Source: Ga0077555 sp964500805 (GTDB taxonomy: Bacteria > Pseudomonadota > Alphaproteobacteria > Rhizobiales > Hyphomicrobiaceae). From it: DNA of 64,000 nt. The position numbers and the translations under genes are program-made. Of this stretch, positions 26,085 to 34,657 are shown piece after piece. The notes beneath the pieces are model-generated. The model was given only the letters and a program-made list of their open reading frames with translations, did not search any database and had not been told where the DNA came from. The stretch is taken from the NCBI GenBank assembly GCA_964500805.1, contig CAZCQH010000007.1, forward strand, positions 62,001 to 126,000. The letters run 5' to 3'. Every line of letters begins with the position of its first letter. Positions within the stretch are counted from its first letter, which is position 1.

Positions 26085-27257
26085 TCACTTGAAGAGCCGC
26101 TTCGATGCCAGGGCAGCACCGTCCGACATTGCACGGAGCTTGGCCCAGACGACGTCCTCAGCGACGCGGCCCATGCCGGCCGAGGTGTCGAAACCGCAGT
26201 CGGTCGCGGCCATGATGCGGGTCGGATCGCCCACGATCTCGGCGGCGCGCACGATTCGGTCGGCGACGACCTCCGGGTGCTCGACGAAATTGGTCAGCGT
26301 GTCGATGGCACCAATCGCGAGTACCTGATCCGGCGCGAGCGGCGCTCTCTCGAACACCTTGATCTCGTGCGCGTGGCGCGGATTGGCGAACGGCAGGACA
26401 AAGCCGCCCACGTTGGCCCGCTGCAGGATAGGCCAGATCTCGGCGAGCGGAACGTCCTTGTCGTGCGGGCCCTCGTAGTTGCCCCAGCAGACATGCAGGC
26501 GGATGCGATCGCGCGGCAGGCCCTGGATAGAGGTGTTGATCGTGTCAACGACCGTTTCGACAAAACCGAGGAAGTCCTTGAGTGGCCGCTTCTGGAAGAG
26601 GCCGTGGCACTCGAGTGCCAGGTCAGGGCAATCGAGCTGCAAGACGAAACCGTTGTTGACGATAGTTTGGTACTCGATGCGGATCGCCCGGCCAATGGCG
26701 GCGATGTAGCTCTCGAAGGTGTCGTAGTGCTCGTTCTGGCAGATCGAGGCGAGAATGCCGGGCGATGGCGCGGTGAAGAACGGCTCGACGTAGCGCCCGG
26801 CGAAGCTTGACAGCGCAGCTCCGAAGTCCGCGCATTCGGCCTGGAGCTCGCGCTCACCGATGTAGCTGATCGGGCCGACACACTTCGGAATGTTATCGCG
26901 GTTACTCACGGCTTCGCCGCGGGCAGCAATCTGCCGGGTGAGGTTCTCTTTGTATTTCGGGTACGCTTCCACATCTGCCCATGGCAGGCGTGATCCTTCG
27001 CCACCGAGGCCGGAGAGACGATGTCGTAGATAGAGGACGAACGACTCGCGCTGCTGCTCGCCGTTGTTGATGACATCGATGCCGGACGCGATCTGCTGCT
27101 GCACGACCCACGGGACAGCGCGGCGTCCCGCATCGTCCACGAAGGCTTGATCGACCTGCTCCCCCTTTGAGCGCCGCGCATAAACCCGGGTTAGGTCCGG
27201 CGGACGGGGCAGGCTGCCCACGTGCGTCGTTAAGATGCGCGTGTCGCTCTTTTTCAT
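26085..27257 (-). CDS. Cobalamin-independent methionine synthase C-terminal-like protein
   Basis: 390 residues of the MetE C-terminal / epoxyalkane:CoM-transferase-like superfamily (TIM barrel, zinc thiol transfer). The zinc ligands are visible as H255-x-C257 in LHVCWGN and C354 in ATDCGFDT. The N-terminal THVGSLPRP motif is the usual start. It has no N-terminal MetE half, so it is not a complete methionine synthase; such short forms act as methyltransferases or on other thiol/alkyl substrates. It is minus-strand, divergent from a binding-protein gene 227 bp away. Role unknown. Confidence 0.82.
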   Translation of the reverse strand: MKKSDTRILTTHVGSLPRPPDLTRVYARRSKGEQVDQAFVDDAGRRAVPWVVQQQIASGIDVINNGEQQRESFVLYLRHRLSGLGGEGSRLPWADVEAYPKYKENLTRQIAARGEAVSNRDNIPKCVGPISYIGERELQAECADFGAALSSFAGRYVEPFFTAPSPGILASICQNEHYDTFESYIAAIGRAIRIEYQTIVNNGFVLQLDCPDLALECHGLFQKRPLKDFLGFVETVVDTINTSIQGLPRDRIRLHVCWGNYEGPHDKDVPLAEIWPILQRANVGGFVLPFANPRHAHEIKVFERAPLAPDQVLAIGAIDTLTNFVEHPEVVADRIVRAAEIVGDPTRIMAATDCGFDTSAGMGRVAEDVVWAKLRAMSDGAALASKRLFK

Positions 27258-27484
27258 GGGTCCAACCTCTGCGGCGCGGAGTTCCTAATGCCGCATTGTG
27301 AGATGGCCGGACGCACGCCGCAATCCATTCAGCTTCCTGACGCTCGCCGGTATGCAGGGGGCGCCGCCATGCATGCGCCACAGGCATCGCCGGCGGCCAC
27401 AGCCAAGAACGTGCGTTGCGACCTCCTCGGGCTTCAACCTATGATGCCAGCCAGTCGGTGGATGCATTCATTCGGGAGACTCTC

Positions 27485-28222
27485 ATGGCCGTCACTCCAA
27501 CCAAGGACGTCATTGCCGAGCTGACGCCGACCGGCGTGCTCCGGGCCGGGATCAATATGTCGAACTTCCTGCTGGTGACGGGAAAGACGCCGTCGGGTGA
27601 TCCCGATGGTGTGTCTCCAGATATGGCGCGGGCCATTGCCGAGCGGCTCGGCGTGGGCTTGAAGCTCATACCCTATAAGTCGCCGGGAGAGCTTGGAGAC
27701 GATGCCGAGAAGAACATCTGGGATATCGGCAACATTGGTGCGGAGCCGCAGCGGGCGCGGACGATCAACTTCACGGCGGCCTATGCGGAAATTCAGTCGA
27801 CCTACCTGGTGCCGGCAGGATCGCCGATCAATGCCATTGCCGATGTCGACAAGCCGGGCATTCGGATCGCTACGACCGGACGCAGCGCCTACGGTCTATG
27901 GCTCGAAAACAATATCAAGCACGCGCAACTCGTCCGCGCCGACACTCTGGATGCTTCCCTCGAGATCTTCCTCAAGGAGAAGTGCGATGTGCTGGCGGGA
28001 CTGAGACCGCGGCTGATTGACGACGTGAAGAAGGTACCCGGGGCGAGAATTCTCGATGGCCAGTTCAGTGCCGTGCAGCAGGCCGTTGGAACACCGAAGA
28101 AAAACGCCAAGGCGGCCAAGTTTCTGGCCGACTTCGTGGAGGAAGCGAAGCGCACGGGCGTGGTCGCCAAGCTGATCGAAAAGCACAAGGTCAGCGGGTT
28201 GTCGGTGGCGCCGCCAGCTTAG
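27485..28222 (+). CDS. Family 3 solute-binding-like protein without signal peptide
   Basis: 245 residues matching the extracellular solute-binding protein family 3 fold of amino-acid ABC transporters: TGVLRAGINMSNFLL at the start of lobe 1, DGVSPDMARAIAERLGV, then the IRIATTGRSAYGLWL lobe 2 region and a C-terminal helix. The chosen ATG has GGGAG six nucleotides upstream. From this start there is no signal peptide; the upstream in-frame extension is hydrophilic and gives none either. It may be a cytoplasmic sensor or enzyme-like relative, or be exported in another way. No permease or ATPase of the polar amino-acid type is nearby. Confidence 0.75.
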   Translation: MAVTPTKDVIAELTPTGVLRAGINMSNFLLVTGKTPSGDPDGVSPDMARAIAERLGVGLKLIPYKSPGELGDDAEKNIWDIGNIGAEPQRARTINFTAAYAEIQSTYLVPAGSPINAIADVDKPGIRIATTGRSAYGLWLENNIKHAQLVRADTLDASLEIFLKEKCDVLAGLRPRLIDDVKKVPGARILDGQFSAVQQAVGTPKKNAKAAKFLADFVEEAKRTGVVAKLIEKHKVSGLSVAPPA

Positions 28223-28252
28223 ATCTCCGATTGAATATGCTATCAACGAACA

Positions 28253-28338
28253 AAAGGCCCGCGGCCGGGGGACTGGCCGCGGGCTAAAAGCGTGACGCCT
28301 CTATGGGGGGATAGGTGGGACGGCGCCACGTTTCGGAC
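28253..28338 (-). ncRNA. Candidate small RNA with C-rich hairpin loop
   Basis: On the minus strand, a promoter-like pair (TTGCAA at 28368-28373, TTTTAT at 28345-28350, 17-bp spacer) lies downstream of an A/T-rich tract. The predicted transcript of about 86 nt contains the small hairpin CTAT-CCCCCC-ATAG and ends in a strong terminator hairpin followed by TTTTG. C-rich exposed loops of this kind occur in several alphaproteobacterial small RNAs that bind Shine-Dalgarno regions. No open reading frame is needed to explain it. It is a prediction from pattern only. Confidence 0.35.
28257..28284. terminator. Strong hairpin terminator, probably bidirectional
   Basis: Perfect 10-bp stem GCCCGCGGCC/GGCCGCGGGC with an 8-nt loop, 34 bp after the family 3 binding-protein stop. 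On the minus strand it is followed by CCTTTTG, on the plus strand by CTAAAAG, so the better U-run faces minus. Confidence 0.7.
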
Positions 28339-28344
28339 CGTTCC

Positions 28345-28373
28345 ATAAAAGCCGAAGTGCGGCATATTTGCAA
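28345..28373 (-). promoter_or_regulatory. Sigma-70-like promoter of the candidate small RNA
   Basis: TTGCAA (-35 position) and TTTTAT (-10 position), each 4/6 to consensus, with exactly 17 bp between them. Upstream on the minus strand (about 28374-28432) lie T- and A-rich tracts, in an otherwise GC-rich window, that could act as an UP element. Confidence 0.35.
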
Positions 28374-28610
28374 GAGGGCAAGGAAAAAATATTTAAGAAG
28401 TCGTAAAAGCTGAATTGATTTTTTTCAACGGATTGCTCGTCACATAGGATCTTTCCTAACGCCTTCGCCCACCTGCGCTGTCGCTACCTAACAGAGAGGG
28501 CGGGCCCTGGTGCTCGGTCAAGCGCCCACCCACCCCAGTCCAAGTGGTCAGCCTGGCGAAAAAGGGCGGCATGACGCTGCCGCCCGGCTGCTCAGTGCAG
28601 GACGGCCAGC

Positions 28611-30299
28611 TTACTTGTCGAGCCAGAACGTGTCGAAGCGCACCACGTCATAGATGCCGAAGTAATCCTTCGGGTTGTGACCCTTGACGTAATCGTACCA
28701 GACGTCATTGATCTTCTCCCAGCAAATCGGGAAAAGAGGTGGGTCTTGCTCCATGATTGCCTCGGCCTCGCGGGCCAGGGCGATGCGCTTCTTGGCGTCG
28801 ATCTCGGAGTCGAGCTTCGCGAGCACCTCGGCGAACTTCGGATTGTCCCAGGCGGCGTAGTTCTGCGGCCCGCCCTTCTTGTACCAGGCGTTGAAGTAGT
28901 CGGATGGGTCCATCAGTGTTGAAACGATGGCGCTGATGGCGAGCCCGAAATTGCCGGCGGCAGCGTCATCGAACCAGACCGAGTCGACCACGGTGCGAAG
29001 CTTGGTCTCGATCTTGAGTGTCTGCTGCAGCATGGCCTGAATCGCCTGCGCCCACAGCTTGAACGAGGCAATGTCGCGCACCATGAAGTCGACGTCCTTG
29101 ATACCGTTTTCAAGGCCTGCGGCCTTCATCAGGGCCTGGGCTTCCTTGATGGCGGCGGTCGAGTCGTCCTGATAGCCGGGCTTCTTCCTGAGCTCTTCGA
29201 TCGGCGTTGCGAACTCTGAGAACGGATAAAGGAAGCCGCCGACCAGCATCGGCGCCACGTCCTTGACCACGTCCACGAGCACCGGTTTGTCGAACACAAG
29301 GTGGATGGCGCGACGCACGCGCGGGTCGTCGAACGGCTTGCGGCGGGTGTTCGGCCACACGGCCTGGATGACGCTCTGGTAGAAATTGAGCGTCGACATG
29401 CCCCGAGTGTCCTTAGCCTTCCTGGCCGTTATCGGATCGACGATGCGTGCATAATCCGTGCGCCCGGACAATACGCCCGAGCCGAGCTCCGTCGAGAACG
29501 GCAGCCCGTGATAGAACTCGATGCCGTCGAGATAGGGGAGCGGCTTGTTCCAGTAGTTCGGATTGCGCTCCATCACCCAGACTTCGTTTTCGACCCGGCG
29601 CTTGCTCTTGAACGGCCCGGTGCCGGGAATGTCCATCAGTCGGCGCAAATTGTATTGATTGTCCTCGAGAGTCTTCTTCCGGACGACGCCGTTCCAGCCC
29701 GAGGCGATCGCCCCCATGATGTATTCGGGCGGCCGAGGAGCCGACAGCTTGAACACCACGGTTTTCTTGTCAGGAGCCTCGATCGACTCGACCGCCGAGA
29801 ACAGCACGCTCCGCGGAATCGAGATGCCCTGCGGAGGTTTGGCAATGCGGTCGAAGGTGGCTTTGACGTCCTCCGAGGTGAGCTCGGCGCCATCATGGAA
29901 GGTCACGCCTTCACGCAGAAAAAAGGTGTACGTCTTGGCGTCTGACGAAATCTTCCAGCTGTGTGCGAGATCGGGGATGATCGTCTTGCCGCTGTCGCGT
30001 GGGTCGCGACGGACCAGGTTGTCGAACATGCATCCTTGAGCACCGAGGCTGGCTATTGTGCCAGACTGGTGGAAATCGAAGTGCGGCAGGCGGCTGTGAA
30101 TCCCATAGCGCAACACGCCACCACGCTTCGGATTGGGCTCAGGCGCGGCAAGCTGGAACTTGCTGCCATCGAATTCCAGCGGAACGTTCGCCAGCCCGAA
30201 GTTTGGAAAAAGTCCTGCGGCGCCCGCGGCAGCGGCAGCTCCACCCTTCAGCACGTCGCGGCGATTCCACCCAGGGTGCCAAGTGCCATTTTTGATCAT
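28611..30299 (-). CDS. ABC transporter substrate-binding protein, family 5 (Tat-exported), copy 1
   Basis: 562 residues. Periplasmic peptide/opine/nickel-type binding protein (SBP_bac_5). Tat signal: NRRDVLKGG at residues 12-20, followed by an alanine-rich segment ending near GLANVP. The SBP_bac_5 body includes DLAHSWKISSD, GVTFHDGAELTSEDV, and DPSDYFNAWY. ATG at 30299 with a perfect AGGAGG upstream. It is a close paralogue of the next gene (30614-32305) along the full length, including the signal; the pair is a tandem duplication. It shares with its copy a promoter-proximal element (30338-30386). No permease gene follows. Confidence 0.92.
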   Translation of the reverse strand: MIKNGTWHPGWNRRDVLKGGAAAAAGAAGLFPNFGLANVPLEFDGSKFQLAAPEPNPKRGGVLRYGIHSRLPHFDFHQSGTIASLGAQGCMFDNLVRRDPRDSGKTIIPDLAHSWKISSDAKTYTFFLREGVTFHDGAELTSEDVKATFDRIAKPPQGISIPRSVLFSAVESIEAPDKKTVVFKLSAPRPPEYIMGAIASGWNGVVRKKTLEDNQYNLRRLMDIPGTGPFKSKRRVENEVWVMERNPNYWNKPLPYLDGIEFYHGLPFSTELGSGVLSGRTDYARIVDPITARKAKDTRGMSTLNFYQSVIQAVWPNTRRKPFDDPRVRRAIHLVFDKPVLVDVVKDVAPMLVGGFLYPFSEFATPIEELRKKPGYQDDSTAAIKEAQALMKAAGLENGIKDVDFMVRDIASFKLWAQAIQAMLQQTLKIETKLRTVVDSVWFDDAAAGNFGLAISAIVSTLMDPSDYFNAWYKKGGPQNYAAWDNPKFAEVLAKLDSEIDAKKRIALAREAEAIMEQDPPLFPICWEKINDVWYDYVKGHNPKDYFGIYDVVRFDTFWLDK

Positions 30300-30337
30300 G
30301 CTGTTTCCTCCTGATGCAATCCAGACGTCCGACAGTG

Positions 30338-30358
30338 TGTGCTCTGAGGACGGGCACA
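30338..30358 (-). promoter_or_regulatory. TGTGC-N11-GCACA inverted repeat, leader of binding protein copy 1
   Basis: Perfect 5-bp half-sites with 11 bp between, located 38 nt upstream of the ATG. The same arrangement with related flanks occurs at 32346-32366 upstream of the paralogous gene. About 18 bp further upstream is a shared CCGTCTARTCT box (30376-30386) that could be the -10 region. Operator or leader hairpin. Confidence 0.45.
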
Positions 30359-30613
30359 TCTTTTTGCCGCCGAGTAGACTAGACGGTGGCCAATCCGGAG
30401 TCTCGAAAGAACGACGCAGGCGTCGCACTTCGACCTGTTGGCGAATTGGCTGGCGGCGGCTGTGGGCCGCCGCCCACCCGCCTGCATTGGCGACGTGGTT
30501 TCATTTCAGCACTGCGAACCGGTCGATTTCGAATCTTGTTGTTGGGCGAACGAAATTGGCGGCCGGAGGGCTCCGGCCGCCATTGGCAGTCAAAAACCGC
30601 GCCGACGTCCGGC

Positions 30614-32305
30614 TTATTTGTCGAGCCAGAACGTGTCGAAGCGAACCACGTCATAGATGCCGAAGTAGTCCTTGGGATTGTGGCCCTTGACGTAATTGTA
30701 CCATCCGTCGTTGATCTTTTCCCACGACATGGGCAGCAGTGGCGGGTTCTTCTCCATGATGTCTTCTGCCTGCCGAATGTACTCCAGCCGCTTCTTCGCA
30801 TCGACCTCGGTGTCGATCTTCGGAAGCAGCGCGTCGAACTCCGACACGCTCCAGTTTGAGTAGTTCTGCGGCCCGCCCGTCTTGTACCAGGCATTGAAGT
30901 AGTCCGACGGATCGAGCAGAGTCGATACGATGGCGCCGATGGCGAGGTCGAAGTTGCCGGACTTGGTGTCGTCGAACCAGACCGACTCGACGACCGTACG
31001 GATCTTGGTTTCGACGCCGAGCGTCTCCTTCAGCATCGCCTGGATCGCCTGCGACCAGAGCTTGAAGGTCGCAACCTCGCGCACGAGGTAGTCCAGCGGC
31101 TCCTTGATGCCGTTGGCATAGCCCGCCGCCGCCATCAGCGCCTTGGCTTCCTTGATCGCTGGGCCTGGGTCGCTCTGGTAGCCGAGCCGCTTCTCCAGCT
31201 CGGCCTTCGGCGTTGCGAACTCGGAGAACGGATAGATGAAACCGCCGACCATCATCGGCGCGTTGTCCTTCACCACGTCGACAAGCACGGCCTTGTCGAG
31301 CACGAGGTGGAAAGCCCGGCGCACGCGCGGATCCTCCATCGGCTTCTTCTTCGCGTTCATCCACGTTGCCTGGATGACGCTCTGATAGAAGTCAGTGCCG
31401 GCCATGCCTTGCGTAGCCTTGACCTTGCGCATGGTAGGTGGGTCGAGGAGGCGCGCATAGTCGATGCGATTGGAGAGGAACGAGGAGGCAAGCTCCGGCG
31501 AGAACGGCAGAGCATGATAGAAGGCGATGCCGTCGAGATAGGGCAGCCCCTTGTTCCAGTAGTCGGGGTTTCGCTCCATCTCCCAGACTTCGTTCTCGAC
31601 CCTCCGCTTGCTCTTGAAGGGCCCCGTCCCGGGGATATCGACCACGCGGCGCAGATTGTACTGGTTGTCTTCCAGCGTCTTCTTACGAACGATGCCGTTC
31701 CAGCCGGAGGCGATGGCACCCATGATGAAGGGAGCTGGGCGGGGCGCCGCAAGCTTGAACTCGACCGTATGCTTGTCGCGCGCTTCGATCGACTCCACGG
31801 CGCTGAAGAGGATCGAACGTGGGATCGAAATGCCCGCTGGCGGTTTGGCGATCCGATCGAACGTCGCCTTGACGTCTTCAGCGGTTAGTTCGGCGCCGTC
31901 GTGAAACTGGACACCTTGCCGCAGAAAGAATGTGTAGGTCTTGCCGTCGGCCGAGATTTTCCAGCTGTGGGCGAGATCGGGAATGATCGTTTTTCCGCTG
32001 TCGCGCGGATCTCTTCGAACGAGATTGTCGAACATGCAACCTTGAGATCCAAGGCTGTTGATCGTGCCCGATTGGTGGAAATCGAAGTGCGGCGGGCGGG
32101 AGGTGATGCCGTAGCGCAGAACTCCACCCCGTTTGGGATTGGGTTCTGGAGCGGCAAGTTGGAATTTGCTGCCATCAAACTCGTTCGGGACGTTTGCCAG
32201 CCCGAAATCAGGAAATAGTCCGGCTGCGCCGGCTGCCGCTGCAGCGCCTCCCTTCAGTACATCGCGGCGGTTCCACCACGGACGCGTGGTCCGATTCGTG
32301 CTCAT
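30614..32305 (-). CDS. ABC transporter substrate-binding protein, family 5 (Tat-exported), copy 2
   Basis: 563 residues. Paralogue of the preceding gene with the same Tat motif (NRRDVLKGG, residues 12-20), the same mature N-terminus (EFDGSKFQLAAPEPNPKRGG) and the same C-terminus (DVVRFDTFWLDK). Differences are scattered, more in the ligand-contact region than in the framework. ATG at 32305 with GGAGG upstream. Divergent from the two ATPase genes, with which it shares a 108-bp promoter region; the set looks like one import system, probably for peptides or other small organic molecules. Confidence 0.92.
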   Translation of the reverse strand: MSTNRTTRPWWNRRDVLKGGAAAAAGAAGLFPDFGLANVPNEFDGSKFQLAAPEPNPKRGGVLRYGITSRPPHFDFHQSGTINSLGSQGCMFDNLVRRDPRDSGKTIIPDLAHSWKISADGKTYTFFLRQGVQFHDGAELTAEDVKATFDRIAKPPAGISIPRSILFSAVESIEARDKHTVEFKLAAPRPAPFIMGAIASGWNGIVRKKTLEDNQYNLRRVVDIPGTGPFKSKRRVENEVWEMERNPDYWNKGLPYLDGIAFYHALPFSPELASSFLSNRIDYARLLDPPTMRKVKATQGMAGTDFYQSVIQATWMNAKKKPMEDPRVRRAFHLVLDKAVLVDVVKDNAPMMVGGFIYPFSEFATPKAELEKRLGYQSDPGPAIKEAKALMAAAGYANGIKEPLDYLVREVATFKLWSQAIQAMLKETLGVETKIRTVVESVWFDDTKSGNFDLAIGAIVSTLLDPSDYFNAWYKTGGPQNYSNWSVSEFDALLPKIDTEVDAKKRLEYIRQAEDIMEKNPPLLPMSWEKINDGWYNYVKGHNPKDYFGIYDVVRFDTFWLDK

Positions 32306-32345
32306 TCCAGTTCCTCCAATTTAGTCCTTTCAGGACGGATGCCGG

Positions 32346-32366
32346 TGTGCTCTCTTGGCGGGCACA
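32346..32366 (-). promoter_or_regulatory. TGTGC-N11-GCACA inverted repeat, leader of binding protein copy 2
   Basis: Same architecture as at 30338-30358: perfect 5-bp half-sites, 11-bp spacer, 40 nt from the ATG, followed upstream by CCGTCTAATCT (32383-32393). It lies in the region shared with the divergent ATPase genes and could control both directions. Confidence 0.45.
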
Positions 32367-32413
32367 TCCTCTTGGTTCTTCAAGATTAGACGGCCGAAAG
32401 CGTGGAGTCACCT

Positions 32414-33487
32414 GTGAACGATATAAGACCTGCCGGCACGCAAGGGCCGGGGCAGGGACAAGCCGCGCCGACCACGGCGCTTGGGGCTCCCGTCCTCGAG
32501 GTGGACACACTGCAGACGCACTTTTTCACGCACGCAGGCGTAGTCAAAGCCGTCGATGGCGTCTCCTACTCTGTGCGCAGCGGCGAGACACTTGGCGTAG
32601 TTGGTGAATCGGGTTGCGGAAAAAGTGTCACGGCGCTGTCAATTCTGCGCTTGGTAGCGAACCCGCCCGGCCGCATTGTTGGTGGCCAGATCCGGTTCGA
32701 AGGCAGCGATCTGCTCAAGCTGTCCGACGCCCAAATGGAAGACATTCGAGGCAACCGAATCTCGATGATCTTCCAGGAGCCGATGACCTCTCTCAACCCG
32801 CTCTACACCGTCGGAACGCAGATTGCGGAATCGATCGCGCTGCACCAGGGCCTGTCGAAGAAGGAAGCCATGGCTCGTGCCGTCGACATGCTCAAGCGCG
32901 TGTCTATACCGGAGGCGGAGCGACGCGCGCAGGCCTATCCGCATCAGATGTCCGGCGGCATGCGGCAGCGCGTAATGATCGCCATGGCGCTCGCCTGCAA
33001 TCCGAAAGTGCTGATTGCCGATGAGCCGACGACGGCGCTCGACGTCACAATTCAGGCCCAGATCCTGGACTTGATGCGCGAGCTACAGGAGAAATTCGGC
33101 ACTGCAATCGTGCTCATCACTCATGACATGGGAGTGGTGGCGGAAAACGCCGATCGTGTCGTCGTGATGTACGCCGGGCGTAAGGTGGAAGAGGCGCCGG
33201 TCGACGATCTTTTCGAACGTCCTGGGCACCCTTACACCAAGGGGCTGCTGGGCTCGATCCCGCATCTTGACGATGCTGCCAAGGCTGGCGATCAGAGGCT
33301 GCGGCTGAATGAGATCAAGGGCATGGTGCCATCGCTCGCCAAGTTGCCGCAGGGTTGTGCTTTCGCGCCTCGGTGCTCCTTGGCAACTGATCATTGCCGC
33401 ACCATGCGGCCAACATTTGAGGAGCATCGTCCCGAACACTTTGTCGCCTGCTGGAGAGCTGATGAACTTCTGGGAGGCTCGCGATGA
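32414..33487 (+). CDS. Oligopeptide/dipeptide ABC transporter ATP-binding protein (DppD/OppD-like)
   Basis: 357 residues. Cytoplasmic ATPase of the peptide/nickel import family. Walker A GESGCGKS, signature MSGGMRQR, Walker B VLIADEPTTALD, H-loop ITHD; the C-terminal oligo_HPY domain has the usual cysteines in GCAFAPRCSLATDHC and ACW. GTG at 32414 with GGAG at a spacing of six is preferred over the GTG at 32402. It overlaps the next ATPase gene by the ATGA arrangement. The two membrane subunits (DppB, DppC) normally encoded with it are not in the vicinity. Confidence 0.9.
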   Translation: MNDIRPAGTQGPGQGQAAPTTALGAPVLEVDTLQTHFFTHAGVVKAVDGVSYSVRSGETLGVVGESGCGKSVTALSILRLVANPPGRIVGGQIRFEGSDLLKLSDAQMEDIRGNRISMIFQEPMTSLNPLYTVGTQIAESIALHQGLSKKEAMARAVDMLKRVSIPEAERRAQAYPHQMSGGMRQRVMIAMALACNPKVLIADEPTTALDVTIQAQILDLMRELQEKFGTAIVLITHDMGVVAENADRVVVMYAGRKVEEAPVDDLFERPGHPYTKGLLGSIPHLDDAAKAGDQRLRLNEIKGMVPSLAKLPQGCAFAPRCSLATDHCRTMRPTFEEHRPEHFVACWRADELLGGSR

Positions 33488-34611
33488 ACGATTGGACCGC
33501 CACTTCGGAAATCGAGGCCCGCTCAGGGGGAACATCCCCGGGAGTTGCAACTTCAGCGACCAGGGCAGCCACGGGCAATGCTGCTGTCGCGCATCGCCCC
33601 GTCATCGAGGTCGAGGGCCTGAAGAAGCACTTCCCGATCTATAAGGGCGTCTTCTCTAGGATTGCCGGCCAAGTTTACGCCGTCGATGGTGTCTCGTTCC
33701 ACATCAAGCGCGGTGAGACGCTGGGCCTGGTCGGTGAATCCGGATGCGGCAAGTCGACGGTCGGACGCACGATCCTGAAGCTGATGGAGCCAACGGCTGG
33801 CCGCATCGTCGTCAAGGGCAAGGAGATCACGGATCTGCCGCCGCAGGAGATGCTGCCCTACCGCCAGACACTGCAGATGATCTACCAGGATCCCTACGCT
33901 TCCTTGAATCCACGCATGACCGTGGCCGACATCGTCGGTGAGGCGATGGTCATTCATGGCGTGGGCAAATCGGATGAGCGCGAGCAGCGCGTTGCGGCGC
34001 TTTTCCAGCGCGTGGGGCTTCGACCTGACCTCATGTTCAACTACGCGCACGAATTCTCGGGCGGCCAGCGACAGCGCATCGGCATTGCACGCGCATTGGC
34101 TCTGAACCCGGAACTCATCGTCGGCGACGAGCCGGTCTCTGCACTCGATGTCTCCATTCAGGCGCAGATCATCAACCTGCTGATGGATCTGCAGGACGAA
34201 CTCAAACTATCTTACCTTTTCGTCGCGCACGATCTGGCGGTGGTCGAGCATATCTCGCACCGGATCGCGGTGATGTATCTCGGGCGGATCGTCGAGACGA
34301 CGGACAAGAAGTCCTTGTTCGAGATGCCGCTGCATCCCTACACCGAGGCGCTGCTCTCGGCGGTGCCCATTCCGAAGGTGTCGGCGCGGAAACGGAAGCG
34401 CATCATTCTGCAAGGTGACGTGCCGAGCCCGATCAAGCCGCCGACCGGCTGCCATTTCCACACGCGATGCCCTTATGCGCACAAACGATGCACCGCGGAG
34501 GCGCCGCAGCTGCGCGAGGTGAAGCCCGGGCATTGGGCGGCGTGCCACTTGCACGACGCGGGCGCGATGGTGCCGATGGCGCGCCCGGCCGGGGAAGCCG
34601 CACTCAATTAG
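33484..34611 (+). CDS. Oligopeptide/dipeptide ABC transporter ATP-binding protein (DppF/OppF-like)
   Basis: 375 residues. Second ATPase of the importer, forming a heterodimer with the preceding protein. Walker A GESGCGKST, signature FSGGQRQR, Walker B LIVGDEPVSALD, H-loop VAHD; the C-terminal cysteine cluster is GCHFHTRCPYAHKRC with AACH. An N-terminal extension of about 38 residues is low-complexity and Ala/Thr-rich. ATG overlaps the previous stop (ATGA), so translation is coupled. No permease or further transporter gene follows; the next gene is a minus-strand tautomerase. Confidence 0.9.
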   Translation: MNDWTATSEIEARSGGTSPGVATSATRAATGNAAVAHRPVIEVEGLKKHFPIYKGVFSRIAGQVYAVDGVSFHIKRGETLGLVGESGCGKSTVGRTILKLMEPTAGRIVVKGKEITDLPPQEMLPYRQTLQMIYQDPYASLNPRMTVADIVGEAMVIHGVGKSDEREQRVAALFQRVGLRPDLMFNYAHEFSGGQRQRIGIARALALNPELIVGDEPVSALDVSIQAQIINLLMDLQDELKLSYLFVAHDLAVVEHISHRIAVMYLGRIVETTDKKSLFEMPLHPYTEALLSAVPIPKVSARKRKRIILQGDVPSPIKPPTGCHFHTRCPYAHKRCTAEAPQLREVKPGHWAACHLHDAGAMVPMARPAGEAALN

Positions 34612-34657
34612 TGCGGGTATTACGCCCGACGAGCGAGCGCCCGCCGTCCACGATCCA

